In this document: piece after piece, positions 1-5,108 of the stretch | How the letters are laid out: each line of letters opens with the position of its first letter | Position numbering within the stretch: the stretch's first letter is position 1 | Source of the DNA: Solirubrobacterales bacterium | GTDB lineage: Bacteria > Actinomycetota > Thermoleophilia > Solirubrobacterales > Solirubrobacteraceae | Length of the DNA stretch: 5,478 nucleotides | Direction of reading: 5' to 3' | Assembly: GCA_013696535.1 (NCBI GenBank) | Contig: JACCYI010000206.1 | Coordinates: 1-5,478 of the forward strand | The notes under the pieces: generated by a model | Databases searched by the model: none | What the model was told of the DNA's origin: nothing | Seen by the model: the letters and a program-made list of their open reading frames with translations, nothing else | Position numbers and translations under genes: made by a program

Positions 1-3
1 GTC

Positions 4-774
4 TCAGACCGCTTGAGCCGGCGTCGCACCTAGCCGGCGGGGGCGCGAACGCAGGACCTCTGGCCCGGTCGCCCGGGGGTCGCCGTTGCGCGGCTCGCGG
101 GTGGCGCTGAGCACCGGGTAGTTGCGCGGAACGGCAGCGGCGGCGAGGCGCACGGCGGTGCGGCCCTGCGGGTCGGGGTGGAAGGTGCCCGCGGAGACGC
201 GATTCGGATCGCGCGCCGAATCCCCGGGGCCGACGAACCACAGCTCGTAGAACTCCCGCTCGTTGTCGAGCCCGGGCAGCGAGTCGCTCTTCATCGCGAC
301 GATCCGCCCGATCTGGGTCTCGGTGACCCGAACGGTGGCGGCCGTTGCCCCGTCTCGCGGAGAAGCCAACCGGGTGTCGACTTCGACGGTGCCGGGCTGG
401 CGCTGCTCGCCGACGCGGAGTCCGACGAGCCCGGCGGCGGCGACAGCGAGCACCGCGAAACCCGTGACCGCGAGGCGGGGGAACCAGGCTCGCCGGCGGC
501 GTGGCGGCCGAATGGCAGGGGAAGTGGCCCGCTCCGCCGGCTTCGCCGCGTCACGCTCGATGGCGGCGAGCGTCCCTTCCCGCAGGTCCGTGGGCGGGGT
601 CTCCGCACGAACGGCCTGATGAAGCAGACGGATGGCGGGCGCGAGCTCGGCAAGCTCTGACGGGCAGCTCTCGCAATCGGCGAAGTGACGTTCGAACGCC
701 GTCTGCTCGGCCTGGTCGAGGGTGCCCAGCGCGTAGCCGGCGACGTCGACCGGGCGTGGTATGAGCTGGGCCAT
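4..774 (-). CDS. RskA-type transmembrane anti-sigma factor with zinc-finger N-terminus
   Basis: This is a 256-residue membrane protein predicted to hold an ECF sigma factor inactive at the membrane. Seen in the sequence: an N-terminal anti-sigma zinc-finger-like segment with YALGTLD (14-20) and H30-x3-C34-x2-C37; a charged Pro/Arg-rich linker (about 74-100, with RRRR at 92-95); one hydrophobic membrane segment (about 101-119); and an extracytoplasmic part matching the RskA C-terminal domain (ELWFVG, SAGTFHPDPQG, then LSATREPRNGDP and TGPEVLR near the end). The RRRR stretch before the membrane segment fits an N-in topology. In this family, release normally requires regulated proteolysis. I chose ATG at 774 because the zinc finger begins just after it; the frame stays open to 861 but that part is unlike the family. 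The Arg-rich tail after TGPEVLR is slightly longer than usual. The cognate sigma gene is normally just upstream, but here that side holds a divergent oxidoreductase, so any partner lies elsewhere, perhaps beyond the left edge. Confidence 0.88.
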   Translation of the reverse strand: MAQLIPRPVDVAGYALGTLDQAEQTAFERHFADCESCPSELAELAPAIRLLHQAVRAETPPTDLREGTLAAIERDAAKPAERATSPAIRPPRRRRAWFPRLAVTGFAVLAVAAAGLVGLRVGEQRQPGTVEVDTRLASPRDGATAATVRVTETQIGRIVAMKSDSLPGLDNEREFYELWFVGPGDSARDPNRVSAGTFHPDPQGRTAVRLAAAAVPRNYPVLSATREPRNGDPRATGPEVLRSRPRRLGATPAQAV

Positions 775-1696
775 GAGAGTCGCGCTGATGATCGAGGGGC
801 AGGAAGACGTGACCTGGGATGACTGGGTCGCCCTGGCCGACACCTGCGAGCGCTGGGGCATCGAAGCGCTCTTTCGCTCGGACCACTACCTGTCCGTCAT
901 GGGCGAAGGGAAGCGTGGCGCGCTGGACGCCTGGGCGACCATCAACGCCCTCGCCGCGAGAACGCAGAAGTTGCGGCTCGGGACCATGGTCTCGCCGGCC
1001 AGCTTCCGCCACCCGTCCGAGCTGGCGAAGGTCGTGACGACCGCCGACCATGTGTCTGGTGGGCGCGTCGAACTCGGGATGGGCACTGGATGGTCGGAGG
1101 CCGAGCACAAGGCCTACGGCTTTCCGTTCTTCTCGATGCGCGAGCGGATGGACGTGCTGGCCGAGCAGCTCGAGATCGTGCACGACGGACACTGGGGCGA
1201 CCAGCCGTTCAGCTTTCACGGGGAGCACTACACCCTGGAGGACCTCGACGCGCGACCCAAGCCCATCCAGCGCCCACACCCGCCGCTGATCATGGGCGGA
1301 AAAGCCGGCCCACGCGCGGCACGCTTGGCGGCCCGGTTCGCTGACGAGTACAACACGGTGATGCCGACGCTCGAGGAGATCACCGAGCTTCGCGCGAACA
1401 TCGTTGCGGCGTGTGATCAGGCCGGGCGGGAGGCCATCCCGTTCTCGGTCATGACGGGCGTGTTGATCGGACCTGACCAGGCCTCCGTGGACGCCCGGAC
1501 CAGACAGCTTGCGGAGTCAAGAAGGCAACAGCCCGACCCGGAGACGTGGATAACCGGCACGGTCGAGGAGGCTGCCGAGCGCCTGCGCAGCTATGAGAAG
1601 GCGGGCGTCGAGCGCATCTACCTGCAACACCTTCTGCACTCAGATCTCGATGCCGTTGAACTGATCGGCCGCGAGCTCGCTCCCGCTCTCGCGTGA
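773..1696 (+). CDS. LLM-class F420-dependent oxidoreductase (Rv1855c-like)
   Basis: This 307-residue protein is a soluble luciferase-like monooxygenase-superfamily TIM barrel. From family knowledge it probably uses coenzyme F420, or else flavin, to oxidise or reduce an unknown small molecule. Seen: SDHY (36-39) after the first strands, LRLGTMVSP (67-75), RHPSELAKVVTTADHVSGGR (79-98), the strongly conserved GMGTGWSEAEHKAYGFPF (102-119), and RPHPPLIMGGKAGPRAARLA (167-186), whose GGK/G loop is the usual cofactor-phosphate-binding region. The length is normal for the family. The pattern resembles the Rv1855c subgroup most, but substrate and cofactor cannot be read from sequence. ATG at 773 is preferred because MRVALMIEG begins the first barrel strand. 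ATG at 761 in the same frame would add MSWA and deepen the overlap with the divergent anti-sigma gene. Neither has a convincing Shine-Dalgarno sequence. Confidence 0.9.
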   Translation: MRVALMIEGQEDVTWDDWVALADTCERWGIEALFRSDHYLSVMGEGKRGALDAWATINALAARTQKLRLGTMVSPASFRHPSELAKVVTTADHVSGGRVELGMGTGWSEAEHKAYGFPFFSMRERMDVLAEQLEIVHDGHWGDQPFSFHGEHYTLEDLDARPKPIQRPHPPLIMGGKAGPRAARLAARFADEYNTVMPTLEEITELRANIVAACDQAGREAIPFSVMTGVLIGPDQASVDARTRQLAESRRQQPDPETWITGTVEEAAERLRSYEKAGVERIYLQHLLHSDLDAVELIGRELAPALA

Positions 1697-1703
1697 CGCC
1701 GAC

Positions 1704-1724
1704 CTCGTCAGACCTGATGACGAG
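1704..1724. terminator. Inverted repeat at convergent 3' ends, possible bidirectional terminator
   Basis: A perfect 7-bp inverted repeat, CTCGTCA and TGACGAG around a 7-nt loop, lies where the oxidoreductase (stop at 1694-1696) and the sirtuin (stop at 1710-1708) converge. The left arm overlaps the sirtuin stop codon and the loop lies within its last codons. No T-tract follows on either strand, so it is not a canonical intrinsic terminator. Position favours a role in 3'-end formation; chance remains possible. Confidence 0.35.
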
Positions 1725-2523
1725 TCCCCTCGCCAACTGGGCCGAGCGCCGCTAGGACCCCTGTGAGCTCGGTGACCACGTCACCTCCGAGCTTGACCGC
1801 CGCGTACCGGTCATACGGCGTCGCGCCCATCGTGACGAGCGCCACCTCGCCGCCGGCCTCCAACGTGATCCGCGGCAGATCTGCGACGGGATGGACCTCG
1901 AGTGAGGAGCCCACGCACAGCAGCAGGTCGGCTCCGGCCGCCAGCGCCGTGGCACGCGCGAGAGCCGCCTCGGGCAGGTACTCCCCGAAGAGCACCACGT
2001 CGGGCTTGAGCGCAGCGCCGCAGTCGCAGCGCGGAACTCCGACCGGGTCGGCCTCGAGTCGGGTGCGGACCTGGGCGAGCTCGAAGCGGTCACCGCACTC
2101 CAGGCACGAAGCGTGGGCGATCGAACCGTGCACCTCTACGAGCTCGCGACTCCCGGCGGCCGCGTGGAGACCGTCGATGTTCTGGGTCACCACGGCGTCG
2201 AGCAATCCGCGCCGTTCGAGCTCGGCGAGCGCCTGGTGGGCGGCGTTGGGAAGCTTTTCGCGCAGCGTGGTGAAGCGGTCGCCGTAGAAGGCCCAGAACC
2301 GCGCGGGCGCCCGCCGGAAGACGTCGATGTGCGCCACCTCCATTGGATCGACCGTCGCCCACACGCCGGTGCCGGGCGACCGGAAGTCCGGAATGCCCGA
2401 CGGCACGGAGATCCCGGCGCCGGTGAGCGCCACCATTGACCTCGCCGATTCGATCAACCCGGCAAGACGACTAACGTCGTCCGGAGATCGCCGCGCAGCG
2501 GTGATCGCAGGACGAAACCTCAT
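1708..2523 (-). CDS. Sir2-family NAD-dependent protein deacylase (sirtuin)
   Basis: This 271-residue enzyme is predicted to remove acetyl or other acyl groups from protein lysines, consuming NAD and yielding nicotinamide and O-acyl-ADP-ribose in the cytoplasm. Seen: GAGIS (35-39), IPDFRS (44-49), TQNIDGLH (113-120), catalytic His132 in VHGS, a four-cysteine zinc site C140-x2-C143 and C166-x-C168, PDVVLFGE (174-181) and GSSLEVHP (205-212). All canonical elements are present and the length is normal. The second zinc pair is C-x-C, tighter than the commonest spacing. Y80-x-x-R83 in FYGDRF sits where SIRT5 and CobB have the Tyr/Arg pair that favours acidic acyl groups, but similar residues occur in many bacterial sirtuins, so the substrate remains open. 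It follows the hydratase gene in the same direction with a 40-bp gap and may be co-transcribed. ATG at 2523 lies inside a tandem duplication and has no Shine-Dalgarno sequence. The open frame extends upstream to 2625 but only in the shadow of the hydratase gene. Confidence 0.93.
   Translation of the reverse strand: MRFRPAITAARRSPDDVSRLAGLIESARSMVALTGAGISVPSGIPDFRSPGTGVWATVDPMEVAHIDVFRRAPARFWAFYGDRFTTLREKLPNAAHQALAELERRGLLDAVVTQNIDGLHAAAGSRELVEVHGSIAHASCLECGDRFELAQVRTRLEADPVGVPRCDCGAALKPDVVLFGEYLPEAALARATALAAGADLLLCVGSSLEVHPVADLPRITLEAGGEVALVTMGATPYDRYAAVKLGGDVVTELTGVLAALGPVGEGTRHQV
2486..2506. repeat. Imperfect palindrome, copy 1, in sirtuin codons 6-13
   Basis: GATCGCCGC and GCGGTGATC flank a 3-base centre (GCA): nine paired positions with one imperfect pair (G:T on the plus strand, A:C in the minus-strand mRNA). 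It lies at the very start of the sirtuin coding sequence, so the mRNA could form a hairpin just after the start codon. It might instead be a protein-binding dyad; nothing in the sequence distinguishes these. Confidence 0.6.
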
Positions 2524-2567
2524 GCGGGAGATCGCCGCGCAGCGGTGATCGCAGGACGAGACGTCAT
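2520..2567 (-). other. 15-codon mini-ORF between hydratase and sirtuin, probably a duplication remnant
   Basis: It reads MTSRPAITAARRSPA then TGA. Its ATG (2567-2565) overlaps the hydratase stop as ATGA, and its own stop (2522-2520) overlaps the sirtuin ATG (2523-2521) as ATGA. Fourteen residues match the sirtuin N-terminus apart from positions 2 and 3. A functional peptide is unlikely. Its translation could, however, pass ribosomes from the hydratase to the sirtuin, which has no ribosome-binding site of its own. The most likely origin is a decayed copy of the sirtuin start. Confidence 0.35.
2530..2550. repeat. Imperfect palindrome, copy 2, in the hydratase-sirtuin gap
   Basis: This is identical to the palindrome at 2486-2506, 44 bp away, with 9-base arms GATCGCCGC and GCGGTGATC around GCA. 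It lies wholly in the gap between the hydratase stop and the sirtuin start, inside the mini-ORF. In the mRNA the two copies would form two successive hairpins around the sirtuin start codon. Confidence 0.6.
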
Positions 2568-3676
2568 TTCCCGTGGAACTTCGGCGGCCGCTTGGCCAGG
2601 AACGCCCCGATGCCCTCCTTGGCATCCTCGGACCCGAACGCGACGGCGAAGCCGAGCTTCTCCGCTTCTATCCCCTCGTCCAGATCCCCTCGGTGAGACA
2701 CGGACTTAATCTGCTCGACGGCGATCGGCGCCTGCCTCGACAGCTTCCGTGCCCAGGCCAGCGCCGTGTCGAACAGCTCGTGATCGGCGACCACGCGGTG
2801 CACCAGCCCGTGTTCGTAGGCGTCCTCGGCGGAGATCGACTCTCCGGTCAGATTCATCTCGAGCGCCTTCGTCGGCCCCACGAGCCGCGGAAGCCGCTGT
2901 GTGCCGCCGAAGCCGGGGATGATCCCGAGGTTGATCTCAGGCTGCCCGAAAGAGGCCGAGAAAGCCGCCAGGCGAAAGTCGCAACCCATCGCGAGCTCAC
3001 AGCCACCCCCGAGCGCCAGCCCGTTGACCGCCGCGATGGTGACGGTACGGGAATGCTCGAAGGAGCGCAGCAGATCGTGACCCGAGTCAAGCAGCGCGCG
3101 GCCGCCGGCCTCGTCCATGCGGGTGAAGGCCTTGATGTCCGCCCCGGCACAGAAGAGAGCCGGGTTCGGCGAGGCGATGACCATGACCCTCAGTGACGAG
3201 TCGGATCGAACGACGTCCCACACCGCCTGCAGACCCTCGATGACCGCCGGCGAGATGGAATTGGCCGGCGGGTTGTCGAGCCAGACGATGGCCACCTCTC
3301 CGCGGGTGTCGAGCTTGACCGGGGCGGTCTCATAGCCCGCGTCGGGCTGCGGATAGGGATAGAAGCCCTGACCGCTGGCCGGTCCGAGCCTGCCCTGCGC
3401 GACCAGCCGCCGCAATACGAGTGGAGGCTCAAACGCCGCGCCCCACTCCTCCGACGCGCGTTCGAGTGCGGCCAGGACCCCGTCGAGCCCGCGGAAGTCA
3501 GCTCGAGCGAACGGGCCGGGGACCATGCCGGTGCCCATCATCATCCCCAGGTCGATGTCGCGAACGCCCGCGACCCCCTCTTCGAGCACCAGGCACGCCT
3601 CGACGAAGGCCTTGAGCAGGAAGCGGTCGGCCAGCTTCTCGTCGACCGCCGGGCGTTCGGCGTCAGGCGTGCTCAT
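2564..3676 (-). CDS. 3HCDH C-terminal domain fused to enoyl-CoA hydratase (crotonase)
   Basis: This 370-residue fusion is predicted to hydrate trans-2-enoyl-CoA to L-3-hydroxyacyl-CoA in fatty-acid beta-oxidation or a related acyl-CoA route. Residues about 10-110 form a stand-alone copy of the 3-hydroxyacyl-CoA dehydrogenase C-terminal domain (GPFARADFRGLD at 54-65, GQGFYPYP at 102-109) with no NAD-binding part. Residues about 117-370 are a complete crotonase: FCAGADIKAF (175-184) for the oxyanion hole, AVNGLALGGGCELAM (216-230) with Glu227, and FGQPEINLGIIPGFGGTQRL (243-262) with Glu247. Glu227 and Glu247 align with the catalytic pair Glu144/Glu164 of rat mitochondrial hydratase, so hydratase rather than isomerase-only activity is expected. 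The tail RPPKFHGK is typical. ATG at 3676 overlaps the dehydrogenase gene by 14 bp and has a good Shine-Dalgarno site; an in-frame GTG at 3691 is less likely. The domain content completes a FadB-like enzyme with the upstream gene. Confidence 0.93.
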   Translation of the reverse strand: MSTPDAERPAVDEKLADRFLLKAFVEACLVLEEGVAGVRDIDLGMMMGTGMVPGPFARADFRGLDGVLAALERASEEWGAAFEPPLVLRRLVAQGRLGPASGQGFYPYPQPDAGYETAPVKLDTRGEVAIVWLDNPPANSISPAVIEGLQAVWDVVRSDSSLRVMVIASPNPALFCAGADIKAFTRMDEAGGRALLDSGHDLLRSFEHSRTVTIAAVNGLALGGGCELAMGCDFRLAAFSASFGQPEINLGIIPGFGGTQRLPRLVGPTKALEMNLTGESISAEDAYEHGLVHRVVADHELFDTALAWARKLSRQAPIAVEQIKSVSHRGDLDEGIEAEKLGFAVAFGSEDAKEGIGAFLAKRPPKFHGK

Positions 3677-4535
3677 AGAAGCCCTTCCCACTCTTGGCGC
3701 CCAGGTCGCCCTGCGCGACGAGCTCTTCCATGCCGCGATGGACGTAGAAGCGGTCGCCGTAGGCGTCCCGCATATCGCGCGCCACCTTGAGTGCCGTGTC
3801 GAGGCCGGACATGTCCGCGAGGCGGAACGGGCCCATGGGGACGAGGCCCGAAGAGGTGAGCGCCTCGTCGATGGCCTCGATCGAAGTGCCGGTCTCGTCC
3901 TGATAGCGCCAGACCTCCGAGGCGGCCGACGCGAGGATCCGATTGACCACGAAACCCGGGGCTTCAGCGCAGCGCACCGGCATCTTCCGGATGGCCTGGG
4001 CGAAGTTCGCGGCCGCCTGAGCCGTTTCCGACGAGGTCTCGTCGCCCTCGACGATCTCGATCAGGCGCATGTATGAGGCCGGCCAGAAGAAGTGAAAGCC
4101 GACCACCTTGTCGGGTCGGTTCACCGCGTCGCCGATCTCGGTGATCGAAAGCCCTGAGGTGTTGGACGCCAGGATCGCGTGACCCGGCGTGACCGCGTCG
4201 AGTTCCGCGAAGACGGCGTGCTTGATCTTCATCTGCTCCGGCACCGCCTCGATCACGAAGTCGACGTCGCCGAACTCGTCGTAGCCGGTGGTGGGGGTGA
4301 TCAGGCCCAGCACGCCTTCGCGCTGCGCGTCTGCCTGCTCACGGGTGAGCTTCTCCTTCTTGACGAGCTTGGACAGCTGCCCTTCGGTGACCTCGCGAGC
4401 CTTCTCGAGGCCGGCGTCGACGAAGCGCGTATCGACATCCTTGAGAACCACGGGTACGCCGGCGGCCGCGATCACCTGCGCGATCTCTCCGCCCATCACG
4501 CCCGCGCCGACCACCGCGGCTTTGAACACGAACAT
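3663..4535 (-). CDS. 3-hydroxyacyl-CoA dehydrogenase, NAD-binding plus first C-terminal domain
   Basis: This 290-residue enzyme is predicted to oxidise L-3-hydroxyacyl-CoA to 3-ketoacyl-CoA with NAD in the cytoplasm. The NAD-binding domain (about 1-188) has the Rossmann loop VGAGVMGGEIA (9-19), an acidic strand end KDVD (32-35), FVIEAVPE (93-100), ASNTSGLSI (123-131) and GFHFFWPASYMRLIEIV (146-162) with His148 and Glu160, which align with the catalytic His/Glu pair. APGFVVNR (192-199), with Asn198, opens the C-terminal domain, which ends in SGKGFYEHA. Trp151 replaces the Asn usual in HFFNP. The length is that of a stand-alone dehydrogenase, but a second C-terminal domain is encoded at the start of the overlapping downstream gene. 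ATG at 4535 has only a distant GAAGGGA (4553-4547) as a possible ribosome-binding site. Role in 3-hydroxybutyryl-CoA versus longer-chain metabolism is undetermined. Confidence 0.93.
   Translation of the reverse strand: MFVFKAAVVGAGVMGGEIAQVIAAAGVPVVLKDVDTRFVDAGLEKAREVTEGQLSKLVKKEKLTREQADAQREGVLGLITPTTGYDEFGDVDFVIEAVPEQMKIKHAVFAELDAVTPGHAILASNTSGLSITEIGDAVNRPDKVVGFHFFWPASYMRLIEIVEGDETSSETAQAAANFAQAIRKMPVRCAEAPGFVVNRILASAASEVWRYQDETGTSIEAIDEALTSSGLVPMGPFRLADMSGLDTALKVARDMRDAYGDRFYVHRGMEELVAQGDLGAKSGKGFYEHA
3683..3688 (-). promoter_or_regulatory. Shine-Dalgarno site of the hydratase fusion gene
   Basis: The minus strand reads GGAAGG, then six bases, then ATG at 3676, inside the last codons of the dehydrogenase gene. 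It decides the start at 3676 over the GTG at 3691 and supports independent, coupled initiation of the second gene rather than a frameshifted single gene. It is the clearest ribosome-binding site in the window. Confidence 0.65.
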
Positions 4536-4623
4536 CGTCTACGTGGTCCCTTCTCGAGTGAACGACGGCGAATGGTAGGCGACCCCTCGACGACGACCGA
4601 AGCCGTGAGACCCCCGCTGGAGA
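4536..4623 (-). promoter_or_regulatory. 88-bp gap upstream of the beta-oxidation genes, possible weak promoter
   Basis: This is the largest gene-free stretch. On the minus strand TACCAT (4577-4572) matches four of six bases of a -10 box about 36 bases before the dehydrogenase start, but no convincing -35 box lies at the usual distance. A GAAGGGA (4553-4547) is 11 bases from the start codon, long for a ribosome-binding site. I see no terminator hairpin and no clear PadR-type dyad, so read-through from padR is as likely as a separate promoter. Confidence 0.25.
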
Positions 4624-5088
4624 TCAGCCGAGCTCAGAGCGGATGGACTCGATCGATGCGGCGATGCGGTCGAGTCGCGGGCCGAGCTCGGCGGCGAGGT
4701 TGGCGCGCTCGAGGCGGCCCTCCGGAGTGCACCGGTAGAAGCGGCGCGACCGGCGCTCCGGGTGCTCCCACTCTCCGCGTATCAGACCACGTGCCTCCAA
4801 CGAGCGCAGGAGTGGGTACATCGTGTTCGGGTTGACCGCCAGGGCGCCTCGGGTGAGCTCCGCGATGCGATCCATCAGCTGGTTGCCGTAGGTGGGCGAT
4901 TCCCCCACGAGATGCAACACGAGGAGCGGAAGCAGCCCGGCGCGCCGGAGATCGCCGATCAGCGGATCGGGCGCACTGCGGCCGGTCTCGGACGGGGCCT
5001 CGGCGGGGACGTCGGCGGCGGCGCGGGCCTCCTCGAGGCTCGTGACCTCGGTCGCCGCCTGCGACGCCTTGCGAGCAGAACCGGCCAT
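4624..5088 (-). CDS. PadR-family transcriptional regulator
   Basis: This 154-residue protein is predicted to be a dimeric winged-helix repressor. Seen: an Ala/Glu/Pro-rich N-terminal extension likely to be disordered (about 1-40), then the PadR winged helix from about 50: LLPLLVLHLVGESPTYGNQLMDRI (52-75), a recognition region NPNTMYPLLRSLEARGLI (86-103), and the wing with EWEHPERRSRRFYRCTPEGR (106-125). A short C-terminal helix (about 126-154) would serve dimerisation, as in the short PadR class. ATG at 5088 is the last plausible start before the domain; the frame is open to 5307 but that part overlaps aat and is Arg-rich noise. No ligand or operator can be read. It lies upstream of the dehydrogenase, hydratase and sirtuin genes in the same direction and diverges from aat across 20 bp, so control of either side, or of itself, is possible. 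No Shine-Dalgarno sequence precedes it. Confidence 0.88.
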   Translation of the reverse strand: MAGSARKASQAATEVTSLEEARAAADVPAEAPSETGRSAPDPLIGDLRRAGLLPLLVLHLVGESPTYGNQLMDRIAELTRGALAVNPNTMYPLLRSLEARGLIRGEWEHPERRSRRFYRCTPEGRLERANLAAELGPRLDRIAASIESIRSELG

Positions 5089-5108
5089 GGCGACGATGAT
5101 GGCACCCC
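5089..5108. promoter_or_regulatory. 20-bp divergent start region between padR and aat
   Basis: Only 20 bases separate the two start codons and neither has a Shine-Dalgarno sequence. GATGAT (5095-5100) on the plus strand and CATCAT (5101-5096) on the minus strand each match four of six -10 bases and end 8 and 7 bases before their ATGs, the spacing expected for leaderless transcripts. The matches are weak, and any -35 elements would lie inside the opposite gene. Confidence 0.25.

Larger units (their letters stand above)
2483..2567. repeat. Tandem direct repeat, period 44 bp, over hydratase stop and sirtuin start
   Basis: Two copies, 2483-2523 and 2527-2567, match at 39 of 41 positions; the first 33 bases (2483-2515 and 2527-2559) are identical and the mismatches are 2516/2560 and 2519/2563. 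Three bases separate the copies. The right copy ends in the hydratase stop codon and an ATG overlapping it (2567-2565). The left copy ends at the equivalent ATG used by the sirtuin (2523-2521). On the minus strand the two ATGs lead into MTSRPAITAARRSP and MRFRPAITAARRSP. The 44-bp period is not a multiple of three, so the two ATGs are in different frames. This looks like a local tandem duplication of the sirtuin gene's 5' end. Confidence 0.95.

Noticed and set aside
775..861. 29-residue N-terminal extension of the anti-sigma factor
   Set aside because: It would overlap the oxidoreductase coding sequence fully and has no family similarity; the zinc-finger region starts after the ATG at 774.
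551..1279. 242-codon open frame on the minus strand, antisense to the oxidoreductase gene
   Set aside because: It runs antisense to a well-supported LLM protein and out of frame with the anti-sigma gene. Its translation has no family motif and shows the Arg/Gly/Pro bias of high-GC shadow frames.
2483..2567. CRISPR-like array
   Set aside because: There are only two copies, separated by three bases, with no spacers of useful length and overlap with coding sequence; no cas gene is nearby.
2573..3196. 207-codon open frame on the plus strand, opposite the hydratase
   Set aside because: The opposite strand encodes an intact crotonase with both catalytic Glu residues, and this frame has no recognisable motif.
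3663..3691. Frameshift breaking a single dehydrogenase-hydratase gene
   Set aside because: The second gene has its own ATG with a GGAAGG site six bases upstream, and the first ends naturally right after the GKGFY motif. This looks like two coupled genes, although comparison with relatives would settle it.
4179..4835. 218-codon open frame on the plus strand across the dehydrogenase and padR genes
   Set aside because: It is antisense to two clearly recognised proteins and has no domain; long spurious frames are expected at this GC content.
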